DNA of 64,000 bases, taken from positions 1,736,001-1,800,000 of the forward strand of contig NZ_JACHMQ010000001.1 of assembly GCF_014208105.1 (NCBI RefSeq), written 5' to 3'. The position numbers and the translations under genes are program-made. This DNA is from Actinomadura coerulea (GTDB lineage Bacteria > Actinomycetota > Actinomycetes > Streptosporangiales > Streptosporangiaceae). Each line of letters opens with the position of its first letter. Within the stretch, counting starts at the first letter, position 1. This document shows positions 33,993 through 43,655 of this stretch, piece by piece. The notes beneath the pieces are model-generated. The model had not been told where the DNA came from. It made no database searches and saw only the letters and a list, made by a program, of their open reading frames with translations.

Positions 33993-34153
33993 AGAACCTC
34001 CCCTAGCTGGACGAACCTCTCCAGTGTGCGGCATGACACCATGAGCGTCATCCAGGACGTTCATTACCCTCGATGGCCGTGCCCCGGGTCGCGGCCGGGG
34101 TGCCGGGGTGGTTTCCTAAGGGGCGACGGAAACGACCCGTAGGGGGAACGAGA

Positions 34154-34951
34154 GTGAAGAGCGTCGAGCCCGAGGTGTTCCTCGTTGCGCGGCCCGAACT
34201 GGACTACGACGAGGTCGCCCGGTACCTGCGGGACGTGGGCGGGGAGGGCTGGCTGGAGCGGCTCGACCGCGGGGAGCTCGACGAGGAGCTGAACGACCCG
34301 CAGAACCTCGCCGAGTTCGCGGGCCGGCTCTGCTACCGCTCCTGGGAGCCGGGCCTGAACCCCAACGTCACCAAGATCCGCACCGACTCCGGCCAGTACC
34401 TGGAGAATATCCTGCGCAGCCTGCACGGTTCGGTGCTGGAGCACGTCAGCTTCAGCTTCGTCCTGCACAACGTGAGCCGGGTGCTGACCCACGAGCTCGT
34501 CCGGCACCGCCCCGGCGTGGCCATCTCGCAGGAGTCGCTGCGGTTCGTCCGGCTGCAGGACATCCCCTTCTGGTTCCCGGAGTGGGCCCGCGAGGACCCC
34601 GAGCTGATGAAGCGGGCCACCGCCATGCTGGAGCAGATGGAGGAGTTCCAGGGCTGGATGGCCGCGCACTTCGGCCTGGACGACGAGGGCGTGCCGTTCA
34701 AGGAGAAGAAGCACAAGACCTCGTTCATGCGCCGGTTCGCCCCCGAGGGCGTCGGCACCGGCCTGGTGTGGACGGCCAACGTCCGCACCCTGCGCCACAC
34801 CCTGGAGAACCGCACCGCGCCCGGCGCCGAGGAGGAGATCCGGCTGCTCTTCGGCAAGATCGGCGAGGTGATGCTGGCGGAGGCCCCGGACCTGTTCGGC
34901 GACTACGTCGTCGAGGACGGCTCCTGGGTGCCGAAGTGGCGCAAGGTCTGA
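34154..34951 (+). CDS. thyX: Flavin-dependent thymidylate synthase
   Basis: 265 residues; GTG 34154 is chosen for the AGGGGG site 7 nt upstream, although an in-frame ATG lies at 34073. The signature RHRPGVAISQES (RHRx7S) and the HELVRHR context are diagnostic of ThyX, with FRxxNFD-type aromatic residues replaced locally. FAD and NADPH drive methylene-THF transfer to dUMP. It makes dTMP without ThyA. Confidence 0.93.
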   Translation: MKSVEPEVFLVARPELDYDEVARYLRDVGGEGWLERLDRGELDEELNDPQNLAEFAGRLCYRSWEPGLNPNVTKIRTDSGQYLENILRSLHGSVLEHVSFSFVLHNVSRVLTHELVRHRPGVAISQESLRFVRLQDIPFWFPEWAREDPELMKRATAMLEQMEEFQGWMAAHFGLDDEGVPFKEKKHKTSFMRRFAPEGVGTGLVWTANVRTLRHTLENRTAPGAEEEIRLLFGKIGEVMLAEAPDLFGDYVVEDGSWVPKWRKV

Positions 34952-35011
34952 TCCGGCGGGGCCGGTAGGGGGCTAGGCGCGCCCGGCCTGTCTGGGGAAT
35001 TATTGGACGTT

Positions 35012-35734
35012 ATGTCTGACATCTCCATTCCGGTGGGCGGCCGCGAGCTGCCGGCCTACCTCGCCGTCCCCGAGGGGGAGGGGCCCTGGCCGGGCGTCGT
35101 GATCGTGTTCGAGGCGATGGGCGCGAACGACGACATGCGCGCCCAGGCCGACCGGTTCGCCGCCCACGGGTACCTCGCCGTCCTGCCCGACCTCTATGAC
35201 GGGGCGCCCTGGCTGCGCTGCGTCGCCAAGGCCATGCGCGACATGCGCGCCCAGCGCGGGCCGACCTACGACCACATCGAGGCGGCCCGCGCGTGGCTCG
35301 CGGGCCGGGACGACTGCACCGGCGGCGTGGGGATCTGCGGGTTCTGCATGGGCGGCGGGTTCGCGCTGGTCGCGGCGGCGAAGTACGACTTCAGGGCCGC
35401 CGCGGCCAACTACGGGATCCTGCCGCGCAGACCGGAGGAGTCCCTGCGGGGCGCGTGCCCGGTCGTCGGCAGTTACGGCGCCGCCGACCCGTCGCTGCGG
35501 GGGGCCGCCGGCAGGCTGAAGCGCGCCCTCGCGGCCGCGGGCGTGCCGCACGACGTGAAGGAGTACCCGGGAACCGGGCACGGTTTCCTCACCGGGCTCA
35601 CGCCGCCGCCCCCGCTCGGCCCGGTCGCGAAGATCGTCATGGGGTTCGGGAAGGGGCGCGAGAACGCCCCGGACGGCTGGGGCCGCATCCTCGCCTTCTT
35701 CGCCGAGCACGTCGCTAAAAAATCTACAACGTAA
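35012..35734 (+). CDS. Dienelactone hydrolase-family protein
   Basis: 240 residues from ATG 35012. Alpha/beta hydrolase with the dienelactone hydrolase nucleophile motif GFCMGGGFAL (Cys nucleophile), the Asp in SYGAADPS and the His in GTGHGFLTG. Family members hydrolyse lactones or thioesters. It is not next to the protocatechuate operon (23 kb away), so it is probably an independent esterase. Confidence 0.85.
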   Translation: MSDISIPVGGRELPAYLAVPEGEGPWPGVVIVFEAMGANDDMRAQADRFAAHGYLAVLPDLYDGAPWLRCVAKAMRDMRAQRGPTYDHIEAARAWLAGRDDCTGGVGICGFCMGGGFALVAAAKYDFRAAAANYGILPRRPEESLRGACPVVGSYGAADPSLRGAAGRLKRALAAAGVPHDVKEYPGTGHGFLTGLTPPPPLGPVAKIVMGFGKGRENAPDGWGRILAFFAEHVAKKSTT

Positions 35735-35758
35735 AGGCGCCGGGGCCTCACCGCGTCC

Positions 35759-35775
35759 ATTACCCCGCACGTAAT
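35759..35775. promoter_or_regulatory. Operator-like palindrome upstream of the HTH gene
   Basis: ATTAC (35759-35763) and GTAAT (35771-35775) form an inverted repeat 36-52 nt before the HTH gene start, in a typical place for autoregulation. Confidence 0.4.
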
Positions 35776-35810
35776 CGTGGCCCTGACCTGGATGCCGCTA
35801 CCGTCGTTGC

Positions 35811-36620
35811 GTGACGACGATGACGACGGGACTGAGCGACGTGCGGCCGATCGGGGACCAGCTCCGGGCGTGGCGGCAGCGGCGCAGGCTGAGCCAGCTG
35901 GAGCTGGCGTCCGAGGCGGACGTGTCGACGCGGCACCTCAGCTTCGTGGAGACGGGGCGCTCGGCGCCGAGCCGGGAGATGGTGCTGCGGCTCGCCGAGC
36001 ACCTGGACGTGCCGCTGCGCGACCGCAACCTGCTGCTGGTGTCGGCCGGGTACGCGCCGGTGTTCGACGAGACGCCGATCGAGGAACCGAAGATGGACAC
36101 GGTCCGCGCGGCGCTCCGGCAGGTGCTGGAGGGCCACGAGCCCTATCCGGCGGTGGTCGTGGACCGGTTCTGGAATCTGATCGATGCCAACGGCGCGGCG
36201 GCGTTCTTCATGGAGGGCGCGCCGCCGGAGCTGCTGGAGCCGCCGCTGAACGTGCTGCGGCTCAGCATGCACCCGGATGGGATGGCCAGGAACATCCTGA
36301 ACCTGGCGGAGTGGCGCGCCCACATGATCGACCGGGTCCGGCGGCATGTGGCGCTGACCGCGGACGCGGCGCTCGCCCAGCTGCACAAGGAGCTGCGGAG
36401 CTTCCCCGGCGACGTGGGGGAGGCGATCGCCCCGCCCGCGAGCCACGAGGTCTTCGTTCCGCTGCGGATGCGGGTGGACGGCCGGGAACTGTCGTTCTTC
36501 AGCACGATCGCGACCTTCGGGACGCCGGTCGACATCACGGTGGCGGAACTGGCGATCGAGTCGTTCTACCCGGCGGACGCGAAGACGACCGAGTTCCTGC
36601 GCGAGCGCGCCGGCTGGTGA
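35811..36620 (+). CDS. XRE-family HTH regulator with MmyB-like ligand domain
   Basis: 269 residues from GTG 35811. N-terminal HTH (IGDQLRAWRQRRRLSQLELASEADVSTRHLSFVETGRSAPSREMVLRLAEHLDVPLRDRNLLLVSAGYAP) followed by the conserved MmyB-like domain (PYPAVVVDRFWNLIDANGAAAFF...SFFSTIATFGTPVDITVAELAIESFYPADAKTTEFL). It is convergent with the flavohemoprotein gene. The ligand is unknown. Confidence 0.9.
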   Translation: MTTMTTGLSDVRPIGDQLRAWRQRRRLSQLELASEADVSTRHLSFVETGRSAPSREMVLRLAEHLDVPLRDRNLLLVSAGYAPVFDETPIEEPKMDTVRAALRQVLEGHEPYPAVVVDRFWNLIDANGAAAFFMEGAPPELLEPPLNVLRLSMHPDGMARNILNLAEWRAHMIDRVRRHVALTADAALAQLHKELRSFPGDVGEAIAPPASHEVFVPLRMRVDGRELSFFSTIATFGTPVDITVAELAIESFYPADAKTTEFLRERAGW

Positions 36621-36626
36621 CGCGCC

Positions 36627-37748
36627 TCAGTCGCCGGCCGTGAGCAGGTCGTGGTGGAGGCGCGTCAGCGGCACCCCGAGCCGCTGCAGGGCGCCGACCG
36701 CCGCGCGGACGAGCGGGGCGGGCCCGGCCACGTAGGCATCGTGGCCGCCCGCGCCGTCCAGGAGCTGGGGGAGGACGTCCGGCACGCGGCCGGCGAGGGC
36801 CCCGGCGGCGGGTTCGCGGGACACCACGGGGACGACCCGGAGCCGGGAGTGGGCGGACTCCAGCCCCCGCAGCGCCGGGAGGTCGTAGAGGGCGCCCTCG
36901 GTGCGGGCCGCGACGACGAGCAGGACGTCGCGGCCCGCGTCGGAGGCGAGGGCCTGCTCGGCCAGCGCCTTCACGGGGGCCAGGCCGGTGCCGCCGCCGA
37001 TCAGCAGGAGCGGGCGGCCCGAGGCCGGGTCGAGGGTCATCGCGCCGTCCGGCGGGCCCAGCAGGACGCTGTCGCCCGGACCGGTGTGCCGGACCAGCGC
37101 GCCGCTGACCCACCCGGCGGGACGGGCCCGGACGTGCAGGCAGACCGTCCCGTCCCGGCGGGGCGCGTTCGCGATCGAGTACGGCCGCCAGACCCGGGGC
37201 CAGCGGGCCGTCTGAACGCTCACGTGCTGCCCCGGCGCGAACGCCAGGGGCCGTTCGGGGCGCAGCGTGAGGACGGCGAGGTCGAAGGCGCGGCGCTCGT
37301 GCCGCACGACCTCGGCGACCCACCACGGCGGGGCGCTCGCGGCGTCGCGCTCCGCCGCGCCGGCCATGGCGTCGGCCGCGGAGCGGTAGGCGGCGCGCCA
37401 GGCGGCCTCGGCCTCGGCCGTCCAGACGTCGGCGGCGAAGGCGCGCAGCGTCGCGGTCAGCGCCTCTTCGACGGCCGGGTAGTGCTCGCGCAGGACCCCG
37501 TACTTGCGGTGGCCGCGGCCGAGGCCTTCCAGGTGGCGGGCGAGTTCCTCGGGGTTGTCCTGGCTCCACACGATCCGGCTGAGCGCGTGGAAGAACCGGT
37601 CGTGCTGGCCGCCCATCGCGGGGGGGAACAGGGTCCGCAGCCGCGGCCGCGCCGCGAAGAGGCGGCCGTAGAAATAGCTCATGGCGCCGGCGGGGTCGGC
37701 CTCAAGGCGTGCGAAGCATTCTTTGATAACGCGAGTTTCCGATGACAT
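36627..37748 (-). CDS. Flavohemoprotein (nitric oxide dioxygenase type)
   Basis: 373 residues. N-terminal globin domain (about 1-140) with proximal-side GRGHRKYGV, then an FAD-binding reductase domain (VWRPYSIANAPRRDG, RxYS motif, GDSVLLGPPDG) and the NAD domain (LLLIGGGTGLAPVKALAEQ, YVAGPAPLVRAAVGALQRLGV). It converts NO to nitrate with O2 and NAD(P)H. The reductase lacks the extended FAD loop of E. coli Hmp, like other actinobacterial versions. A GGTGAG/CTCACC palindrome lies upstream. Confidence 0.88.
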   Translation of the reverse strand: MSSETRVIKECFARLEADPAGAMSYFYGRLFAARPRLRTLFPPAMGGQHDRFFHALSRIVWSQDNPEELARHLEGLGRGHRKYGVLREHYPAVEEALTATLRAFAADVWTAEAEAAWRAAYRSAADAMAGAAERDAASAPPWWVAEVVRHERRAFDLAVLTLRPERPLAFAPGQHVSVQTARWPRVWRPYSIANAPRRDGTVCLHVRARPAGWVSGALVRHTGPGDSVLLGPPDGAMTLDPASGRPLLLIGGGTGLAPVKALAEQALASDAGRDVLLVVAARTEGALYDLPALRGLESAHSRLRVVPVVSREPAAGALAGRVPDVLPQLLDGAGGHDAYVAGPAPLVRAAVGALQRLGVPLTRLHHDLLTAGD

Positions 37749-38291
37749 TCGTTCGGCTCGCCTCCCCAGGGGGCTTTTATCGGCGGTCGGACGGCAGGGC
37801 TGACGGACGATCCGGGCGCAGTTGCTGCCCGAGTTGGTGAGATTCTCTCACCCATCTCCGCAGGTGTTCAATAGATTGCTCCGACCTCTATCCAAGATCG
37901 CTACTTAGTGTAATTACAGATCAATTTCGAGTGACGGACGGTAAGTGCCGCGGTCAATGCATACTGATCAGTATCCGAGCGCGAGTCGAACGTTCGGGAA
38001 GAACCACCCGGAAGGGGAGAAAAAACCTGTATCAGGGAAGAAGATTTCAGAATTCTTCGGTGTTTCCGGCCGCGGGCAGCCCTCCGGCCGGCGCGCCGCC
38101 CCGGCACCGCGTTGGGTCGATCTCGCCATTTCCGGCGGCGGAGCCGCGCGCTGTGCGGCAAGCTGACCCGAGGAGGGCCGGGGCGGACGGCGCCGGGGGG
38201 CGGGTGTCGCGCGGTGACGCGCGGCCGGCAGGCGGATCGCCCGTGCCGGCGGCCGCCCGGGGCCGGGGTCCAGCACAGGGGGGAGACACGT
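37749..38291. other. Gene-free, AT-richer intergenic region with two palindromes
   Basis: 543 bases between the divergent flavohemoprotein and amidase genes. It is markedly less GC-rich than its surroundings from about 37830 to 38060. It contains GGTGAGATTCTCTCACC (37836-37852), a 7-bp inverted repeat with a 3-nt centre suited to a regulator of the flavohemoprotein, and the perfect palindrome ATACTGATCAGTAT (37961-37974). A 134-codon open frame across it lacks coding character. Confidence 0.5.
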
Positions 38292-39041
38292 ATGTCAGGA
38301 GCCGTGCGCGGAGCGCCGCATCCGGCGGCCGGTGAGGGCGGGCCGCCGCTCATCGGCATCACCACCTACCAGGAGCCGGCCCGCTGGGGGTTCTGGGTGC
38401 GCGAGGCCGCGCTCCTGCCCGTGCCGTACGTGCGCGCGGTCGAGCGGGCCGGAGGCGTCCCCGTCCTGCTGCCCCCGGCCGCGACCCTGCGCGGGCTGGA
38501 CACCATGATCTCCCGGCTGGACGGCGTCGTCCTGGCGGGGGGCTGCGACCTCGACCCGGAGCTGTACGGCGCCGCCCGGCATCCCGAGACCGGGCCGCCG
38601 CAGCCGCAGCGCGACCGGTTCGAGCTGGCCCTCGTCCGCGCCGCCGTCGACGCCGACCTGCCGTTCCTGGCGATCTGCCGGGGCATGCAGGTGCTGAACG
38701 TCGCGCGCGGCGGAGCCCTCGTCCAGCACCTGCCGGACGCGGTCGGCCACCGCGGGCACGCCCCGGCCGCCGGGGTCGTCGGCTCCCACCGGGTGCGGAC
38801 CGGCGAGGGGAGCCGGATCGGCCTGATCCTCGGGGCCTCGTCCGAGGTCCCCACCTACCACCACCAGGCGGTGAGCCGGCTCGGCAAGGGCCTGACCGCC
38901 GTCGCGTGGGCCGAGGACCAGGTGGTGGAGGCCCTGGAGCTCCAGGGCCACCGCTTCGGGCTGGCCGTCCAGTGGCACCCCGAGGAGGGCGATGACCGGC
39001 GGCTCTTCGAGGCCCTCGTCGCCGAAGCCGCCGGACGCTGA
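38292..39041 (+). CDS. Peptidase C26 / gamma-glutamyl-GABA hydrolase-like amidotransferase
   Basis: 249 residues from ATG 38292 (GGGGGAG upstream). Class I glutamine-amidotransferase fold: ITTYQEPARWGFW, LDGVVLAGGCDLDP, the nucleophile Cys in LAICRGMQVLNVA, and the His-Glu pair in VQWHPEEGDDRRLFEAL. Similar to PuuD, which hydrolyses gamma-glutamyl-GABA, but the actual substrate is unknown. No putrescine catabolic genes are adjacent. Confidence 0.82.
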   Translation: MSGAVRGAPHPAAGEGGPPLIGITTYQEPARWGFWVREAALLPVPYVRAVERAGGVPVLLPPAATLRGLDTMISRLDGVVLAGGCDLDPELYGAARHPETGPPQPQRDRFELALVRAAVDADLPFLAICRGMQVLNVARGGALVQHLPDAVGHRGHAPAAGVVGSHRVRTGEGSRIGLILGASSEVPTYHHQAVSRLGKGLTAVAWAEDQVVEALELQGHRFGLAVQWHPEEGDDRRLFEALVAEAAGR

Positions 39042-39119
39042 CGCGGGGGATTGGCGGCCCGGCCATCGGGCAGGCCGAGAGGTGGATTTCCGCCGATGCC
39101 CCCCACCGGAGGCCGCCGC

Positions 39120-40085
39120 ATGCCCCTGCACCCGCAGACCGTGAGCTTCCTGGAGCAGCTCGCCTCGTGGACCGCCGTCCCGCCGGGGCGGGACGGGCCC
39201 GCCGAGCCCACCATCGCGGAGATGCGGGAGCGGATCGGCGCGGACTTCCCGGTCGTGCGGCGCGAGCTTCCGCGGGTCCGCGACGTCGAGGTGCCCGGCC
39301 CGGGGGGCCCGGTGCCGGTGCGCCTGTACCGCCCGGCGCCGCCCGAGCGGGGGCCGCTGCCGGCCGTCGTGTACCTGCACGGCGGGGGATGGGTGCTCGG
39401 CGGCGTCGACAACGTGGACGCCTTCTGCCGCGACCTGGCGGCCGCGGCGGAGTGCGTCGTGCTGAACGTCGGGTACCGGCTGGCCCCCGAGCACCCGTTC
39501 CCGGCGGCGGTGGACGACGCCTGGGCCGCGGTGTCCTCGGTGGCGCGCGAGCCCGGCCGGTACGGCGTGCTGAGAGGTGCCGTGGCGGTCGCCGGCGACA
39601 GCGCGGGCGGGAACCTCGCCGCGGCCGCCGCGCTGCTGGCCAGGGACGCCGGGGTCCCCCTCGCCCACCAACTGCTCGTCTACCCGGTGACCGACACGGC
39701 CAGGGACACCCCGAGCTGGCGGGAGTACGGGACGGGCTACGGGCTGGACGCCGGGTCGCTCGCCCGGTTCATGGACCTCTACCGCGACGGCGCCGACCCG
39801 TCCGACCCCCGGCTCGCGCCGCTGCGCTCCCCGGACCTGGCGGGCGCCGCGCCCGCCACCGTGATCACCGCCGAGTGCGACATCCTGCGCGACGAGGCCG
39901 AGGCGTACGCGCGCCGGCTCGCCGAGGCCGGCGTTCCGGTGCAGCTGCGCCGCTACGACGGCGTCGTGCACTCCTTCTTCCTGCTCCCTGAGATCTTCGA
40001 CGCCGGTGCCGAGGCGGTGGAGTTCGCTGTGCGACGATTGCGCGCGGCATTCGACGACCACTCGCGGCAGGGGAGTGCGGCATGA
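39120..40085 (+). CDS. Alpha/beta hydrolase, HSL-family esterase
   Basis: 321 residues; ATG 39120, with GGAGG upstream, is preferred over earlier in-frame starts. Oxyanion motif HGGGWVLGG, nucleophile motif [11 protein letters not shown], Asp in CDILRDEA and His in VHSFF complete the HSL triad. It hydrolyses short acyl esters. Its stop overlaps the enoyl-CoA hydratase start (ATGA), so they form a two-gene unit. Confidence 0.88.
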   Translation: MPLHPQTVSFLEQLASWTAVPPGRDGPAEPTIAEMRERIGADFPVVRRELPRVRDVEVPGPGGPVPVRLYRPAPPERGPLPAVVYLHGGGWVLGGVDNVDAFCRDLAAAAECVVLNVGYRLAPEHPFPAAVDDAWAAVSSVAREPGRYGVLRGAVAVAGDSAGGNLAAAAALLARDAGVPLAHQLLVYPVTDTARDTPSWREYGTGYGLDAGSLARFMDLYRDGADPSDPRLAPLRSPDLAGAAPATVITAECDILRDEAEAYARRLAEAGVPVQLRRYDGVVHSFFLLPEIFDAGAEAVEFAVRRLRAAFDDHSRQGSAA

Positions 40086-40873
40086 CGCGGTACGAGGCGT
40101 ACGAGCGGCTGAAGATCGACTGGGCGTCGGACGGGGTGCTGCGGGTCGTGATCAGCACGCCGGGCAAGCTGAACGCGGTCGACGCCGCCGGGCACCGCGA
40201 GCTGGCGGAGATCTGGCGGGACGCCGACGCCGACGACGAGGTCCGCGTGGTGCTCGTGCGGGGGGAGGGGAGGGCGTTCTCCGCCGGCGGCGACCTCGCC
40301 ATGATCGAGGAGATGATGACCGACCACGCCGCCCGCCGCCGGATCATGCGCGAGGCCCGCGACATCGTGATGAACGTGCTGAACTGCTCCAAGCCGGTGG
40401 TCAGCGCCGTGCAGGGCCCGGCGGTGGGCGCCGGTCTCGCGGTCGCGCTGCTGGCCGACGTCTCCGTCGCCGGCCGCACCGCGAAGATCATCGACGGGCA
40501 CACGCGGCTGGGCGTCGCGGCCGGCGACCACGCGGCGATCGTGTGGCCGCTGCTGTGCGGGCTCGCGAAGGCCAAGTACTACCTGCTGCTCAACGACGTC
40601 CTCACCGGTGAGGAGGCCGAGCGGATCGGCCTGGTCTCGCTGTGCGTGGACGACGAGCGGGTGCACGAGCGCGCGCTGGAGATCGCCGGCCGGCTCGCCG
40701 CCGGGCCCGCCGAGGCGCTGTCGTTCACCAAGCACGCGCTGAACAACTGGCTGCGCCTCGCCGGGCCGACGTTCGACGCCTCCCTGGCGATGGAGTTCTT
40801 CGGGTTCACCGGCCCGGACGTGCGCGAGGGCGTCGCGGCCGTCCGGGAGAAGCGCCCGCCCCGGTTCGGGTGA
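40082..40873 (+). CDS. Enoyl-CoA hydratase/isomerase
   Basis: 263 residues, crotonase fold. Motifs [29 protein letters not shown] (first oxyanion loop) and [21 protein letters not shown] (second), followed by a C-terminal region with [13 protein letters not shown]. At the position of the second catalytic Glu the sequence reads [17 protein letters not shown], so one of the two glutamates appears replaced by Asp-His; it may be an isomerase or specialised member. Translationally coupled to the esterase. Confidence 0.83.
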   Translation: MTRYEAYERLKIDWASDGVLRVVISTPGKLNAVDAAGHRELAEIWRDADADDEVRVVLVRGEGRAFSAGGDLAMIEEMMTDHAARRRIMREARDIVMNVLNCSKPVVSAVQGPAVGAGLAVALLADVSVAGRTAKIIDGHTRLGVAAGDHAAIVWPLLCGLAKAKYYLLLNDVLTGEEAERIGLVSLCVDDERVHERALEIAGRLAAGPAEALSFTKHALNNWLRLAGPTFDASLAMEFFGFTGPDVREGVAAVREKRPPRFG

Positions 40874-40907
40874 GCCGCGCCCGGGCCGAGCCCCGGCGCG
40901 GCCCGGA

Positions 40908-42089
40908 TCAGTACGACTTGGGCAGTCCCAGCTCGTGCTGGGCGATGTGGGCGAGGACGAGCTCCTCGGCTACCGGGATGTTCTTGGCGATGCGGGCGTC
41001 GCGGAACATCCGGGCGACCGGGTACTCCAGGGAGTACGCCATGCCGCCGTAGGTCTGGAACGCCCGGTCGGCCGCCTGCCAGGCCGCGTCCGCCGCGGTG
41101 AGCTTGGCGATGTTGGCCTCCGAGCCGCAGGGCCGGCCGCGGTCCCACAGCCAGGCGGCCTTGTAGGTCATCAGCCGGGCCAGCTCCAGCTGCGCCTTGA
41201 TCCGCGCGAGCGGGAACGCGACGGCCTGGTTCGCCCCGATCGGCTTCCCGAAGGGGGCGCGCTCGCCGGCGTACTCGCAGGCGATCCGCAGCACCAGGCC
41301 GCCGGACCCGACGCCGCCCGCGGCGGCCAGGATCCGCTCGGGGTTGAGGATGTCCCACAGCACGGCGAAGCCCTGGTCGGGCTCGCCGAGGACCCGGTCG
41401 GCGGGCACGCGCACATTGTCGAGGAAGACCATGCTGGAGGCGACGGTGTTGGTGCCGAGCTTCGGGATCGGCCGGTAGGTCAGCGTGCCCTCGGCCACGG
41501 CCTCCTTGACGTCCACCAGCAGGACGGTGAAGCCCGCGGTGCGGGGGCGGGCCTGCGCGGCCGGGGTCGTCCGGGCGACCAGGACGAGGAGGTCGGCGCG
41601 CTCGACGCCGGAGATCCAGATCTTCTGGCCGCTGACGACGAAGGCGTCGCCGTCGCGGCGCGCCTGGGTGGAGATCTCGATGGCGTTGCTGCCCGCGTCC
41701 GGCTCGGTGATGGCGAAGCACGTCTCGATCCCCCCGGAGGCGATCTTCGGCAGCAGTTCGCGCTTCTGCTCGGCGGTGCCGTGCCGGGCGATGGTCAGGC
41801 CGCCGAACGCGGGCGTCAGCAGGTACATGAAGGACGCGGCGCCGCCCGCGCCGCCCTCGGCGAGGGCCTCCAGGGCCACCGCCAGCTCCAGCAGCCCCTG
41901 GCCCCCGCCGCCGTACTCCTCGGGGATCGCCAGGCTGTGCCAGCCGCCGTCGACCAGCTCCCGCCAGACCTCCTCCGGCCAGCGTTTGTCCGCGTCGCAC
42001 CGCCCCCAGTAGTCCTGGTCGTACTTCCCGGCGACCGCCAGCACGCCCTCGCGCACCGCGGCCGCGCCCTCCGGCAGGTCGAAGTCCAT
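40908..42089 (-). CDS. Acyl-CoA dehydrogenase
   Basis: 393 residues from ATG 42089 (GAGGAGG upstream). FAD motifs [15 protein letters not shown] and [12 protein letters not shown], the C-terminal helical domain and [22 protein letters not shown], where the catalytic glutamate is normally found in the helix GxGY..E. Oxidises an acyl-CoA alpha-beta. Divergent from the aldehyde dehydrogenase, sharing a palindromic operator at 42136. Confidence 0.88.
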   Translation of the reverse strand: MDFDLPEGAAAVREGVLAVAGKYDQDYWGRCDADKRWPEEVWRELVDGGWHSLAIPEEYGGGGQGLLELAVALEALAEGGAGGAASFMYLLTPAFGGLTIARHGTAEQKRELLPKIASGGIETCFAITEPDAGSNAIEISTQARRDGDAFVVSGQKIWISGVERADLLVLVARTTPAAQARPRTAGFTVLLVDVKEAVAEGTLTYRPIPKLGTNTVASSMVFLDNVRVPADRVLGEPDQGFAVLWDILNPERILAAAGGVGSGGLVLRIACEYAGERAPFGKPIGANQAVAFPLARIKAQLELARLMTYKAAWLWDRGRPCGSEANIAKLTAADAAWQAADRAFQTYGGMAYSLEYPVARMFRDARIAKNIPVAEELVLAHIAQHELGLPKSY

Positions 42090-42135
42090 CGCGCCTCCTC
42101 GCACGTTCTCGCCTGGGCTCACGGTAGCCGACGCA

Positions 42136-42151
42136 GTAAGTGCTCACTGAC
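42136..42151. promoter_or_regulatory. Palindromic operator between acyl-CoA dehydrogenase and aldehyde dehydrogenase
   Basis: GTAAGTGCTCACTGAC (42136-42151) is a GTnAGTG-n2-CACTnAC palindrome in the divergent promoter region. AGTG/CACT arms resemble TetR-family operators. The TetR gene at 43656-44249 is a natural candidate. Confidence 0.5.
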
Positions 42152-42221
42152 GATGGGGCGGGTCATTGAAGCGCTCCCCGCCGGGTAGGCGACCCGGGGA
42201 GCCGACACGGAAGGGGAGGCC

Positions 42222-43652
42222 ATGCGGCCGCGTGACAGGTGGATGCTGGCCGGCGGACGGTGGAGCCAGGGCACCGGGGACGAGACGTTCACGGTGACCG
42301 ATCCGGCGACCGGCGAGCCGCTGGGGGTGGTGGCCGCCTCCTCGGCGGCGGACGTGGACACGGCCGTGGCGGCGGCCCGCGGCGCCGCGCCCGGCTGGGC
42401 GGCCACGCCGGCGGCCGAACGGGGCGCCGCCCTGCACGCGGCCGCGCGCGCGGTCGAGGAGCGCATGGACGAGCTCGCCGCCCTGGTGACCGCGGAGATG
42501 GGCAAGCCGACCGGTGACGCGCTCGGCGGCGTGGAGGCCGGGATCGGCACCCTGCGCCAGTACGCCGAGCTGGGCCCGCTGCACGGCGGGCGCAGCCTCC
42601 AGGGCGGACGGGACGCCGCCGACTTCATGGTCCGCGAGCCGTGGGGCGTCGTCGCCGCCATCACTCCGTGGAACGATCCGGTCGCGATCGCCTGCGGCCT
42701 GGTGGGCGCGGCCGTGGCGACGGGCAACGCCGTCGTCCACAAGCCGTCCGAGCGCACCCCCCACACCGGCGCGATGCTCGCCGAGCTGGTCGCCGGATGC
42801 CTGCCCGACGGAGTCCTGAACATGGTCACCGGCGGCGGCGCGGTCGGCGAGGCGCTCGCCGGGCACGCGGGCGCCGACGTCGTCGCGCACGTCGGCTCCA
42901 CCCGCGCCGGCCGCCGCATCGCCGAGCTGGCCGCGCGGACCGGGGCGAGGACCCTCCTGGAGAACGGCGGCGCCGACCCGCTGATCGTGGACGCGGGCGT
43001 CGACCCGTCCTGGGCGGCCGGGCAGGCCGCGCTCGGGTGCTTCGCCAACGCCGGGCAGATCTGCACCTCGGTCGAGCGGATCTACGTGCACGAGGCCGTC
43101 GCCGAGCCGTTCCTCGACGCGCTCGCGGCACGCGCCCGGAACCTGCGCACGGGTCCGGGCGCGAGCCCTTCCACCGAGCTCGGGCCCCTCGTCGACGAGC
43201 GCCACCGCACCAGGGTCCACCAGCAGGTGGAGAAGGCCCTCGCGGACGGGGCGCGGGCGCTGGCCGGCGCGCGCCTGCCCGAGGGCCCCGGCTGCTTCTA
43301 CCCGGCGACGGTCCTGGCCGGCTGCGCCGACCACATGGCGATCATGGCGGAGGAGACCTTCGGTCCCGTGGCGCCCGTCCGCACCGTGGCCGGGTTCGAG
43401 CAGGCGCTGGAGGCCGCGAACCGGTCCCACTACGGCCTCGCCGCGACCGTCCTCACCCGCGACATGGCGCACGCCCAGGCCGCCTGGCGCACGCTGGAGG
43501 CCGGCACCGTGAAGATCAACGCGGTGTTCGGCGGCGCCCCGGGAGGCGCCGCGACCCCGCGCCGCGCCAGCGGCGGCGGATTCGGCTACGGCCCCGAGCT
43601 CCTGGACGAGATGACGGCCGTCAAGGTCGTCCACGTCCAGGCCGCCCCCTGA
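42222..43652 (+). CDS. Aldehyde dehydrogenase
   Basis: 476 residues. ITPWNDPVAIACG (NAD/substrate), NAVVHKPSERTPHTG, LLENGGADPLIV (catalytic Glu), NAGQICTSVERIYV (catalytic Cys) and EETFGPVAPVR. The usual ELGG reads ENGG, a minor change around the general base. Oxidises an aldehyde to the acid with NAD(P)+. Probably linked to the divergent acyl-CoA dehydrogenase and the TetR gene downstream. Confidence 0.9.
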   Translation: MRPRDRWMLAGGRWSQGTGDETFTVTDPATGEPLGVVAASSAADVDTAVAAARGAAPGWAATPAAERGAALHAAARAVEERMDELAALVTAEMGKPTGDALGGVEAGIGTLRQYAELGPLHGGRSLQGGRDAADFMVREPWGVVAAITPWNDPVAIACGLVGAAVATGNAVVHKPSERTPHTGAMLAELVAGCLPDGVLNMVTGGGAVGEALAGHAGADVVAHVGSTRAGRRIAELAARTGARTLLENGGADPLIVDAGVDPSWAAGQAALGCFANAGQICTSVERIYVHEAVAEPFLDALAARARNLRTGPGASPSTELGPLVDERHRTRVHQQVEKALADGARALAGARLPEGPGCFYPATVLAGCADHMAIMAEETFGPVAPVRTVAGFEQALEAANRSHYGLAATVLTRDMAHAQAAWRTLEAGTVKINAVFGGAPGGAATPRRASGGGFGYGPELLDEMTAVKVVHVQAAP

Positions 43653-43655
43653 CCC

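Noticed and set aside
37931..38335. A 134-codon open frame in the flavohemoprotein-amidase gap
   Set aside because: Codon use is not actinomycete-like, it has no ribosome site and it overlaps the true amidase start in another frame.
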